The position numbers and the translations under genes were made by a program. DNA of 64,000 nucleotides. Source: Castanea sativa (taxonomy: Eukaryota > Streptophyta > Magnoliopsida > Fagales > Fagaceae). The notes below the pieces were generated by a model. The model did not search any database. It was not told the origin of the DNA and saw only the letters and a program-made list of their open reading frames with translations. The DNA is taken from NCBI RefSeq assembly GCF_040712315.1, contig NC_134018.1, positions 12,358,835 to 12,422,834 of the forward strand. Direction: 5' to 3'. This document shows, in pieces, positions 63,661-64,000 of the stretch. Position 1 is the first letter of the stretch, and each line of letters begins with the position of its first letter.

Positions 63661-64000
63661 GGCTACCAAGGTTTTATTTTGTCTTTATCATTTTGCTTTT
63701 GCACTTAAAAAAAAAATTGTATTGCTATCTTTAGGTGCTCAAGATATATATATATTTGAGATTTCTAAATATTCTTCTTTAAAAAAAGATCTCCTCCACA
63801 TTCTTCTCACCGTTCAATCCCTAAATTTTGTCCTTAGTTGATTTCGATTCCTTGGTTTTGATTTCAATCCTTAAGAATACAACATTGTTTTTAGATTAGA
63901 CATTTTTTTTGTTCCAATAAAATTGGGTGACGTATCTTATATGGGCGACTTTCCGAAATAAAACTTTTTAAATATTGAGAAACAAAAATGAAAACAACCT
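63661..64000. other. Intergenic DNA at window end
   Basis: AT-rich. No supportable feature. Confidence 0.4.

Overview
This window is nuclear DNA of a dicotyledonous plant. It is AT-rich, its genes have GT-AG introns of 0.1 to 3 kb, and it carries plant gene families and much plant transposon debris. A woody eudicot, perhaps Fagales, would fit, but the species cannot be fixed from sequence reading alone.

Four intact host genes are visible. (1) A TBC-domain Rab GTPase-activating protein on + (CDS 4473-15019, 11 exons, about 440 aa). (2) A large-type COBRA-like GPI-anchored protein on - (21348-18411, 2 exons, about 672 aa). (3) DDRGK1/UFBP1, an ER-membrane protein of the UFMylation pathway, on - (27946-23509, 8 coding exons plus a 5'UTR exon, about 298 aa). 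(4) Thiamine thiazole synthase THI1/THI4 on - (37657-33941, 3 exons, about 353 aa) with its sacrificial cysteine. They do not form an operon or a shared pathway. A small unrecognised gene, apparently frameshifted, lies at 60478-61096, and a Rab GTPase relic lies at about 50178-50395.

The right half is dominated by mobile DNA. There is a decayed LINE on - (about 47880-42240). There is a Copia fragment with LTR, primer-binding site and a head-to-head duplication of gag (53117-54545). There is also a broken endogenous pararetrovirus-like element of the Caulimoviridae type on + (about 55127-59560), with coat protein/zinc knuckle, protease, reverse transcriptase and RNase H, then an unrecognised C-terminal domain and a TATA promoter region.

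Many small elements were found by pairing terminal inverted repeats (TIRs) with target-site duplications (TSDs). Two are non-autonomous hAT-like elements with perfect 8-bp TSDs (29523-30119 and 39615-40383). Others are Tourist-like MITEs flanked by TAA, other foldback elements, and five tRNA-derived or SINE-like insertions with 11-16 bp TSDs, two of them inside introns of the TBC and DDRGK1 genes. All boundaries were read by eye. No search or alignment program was run.
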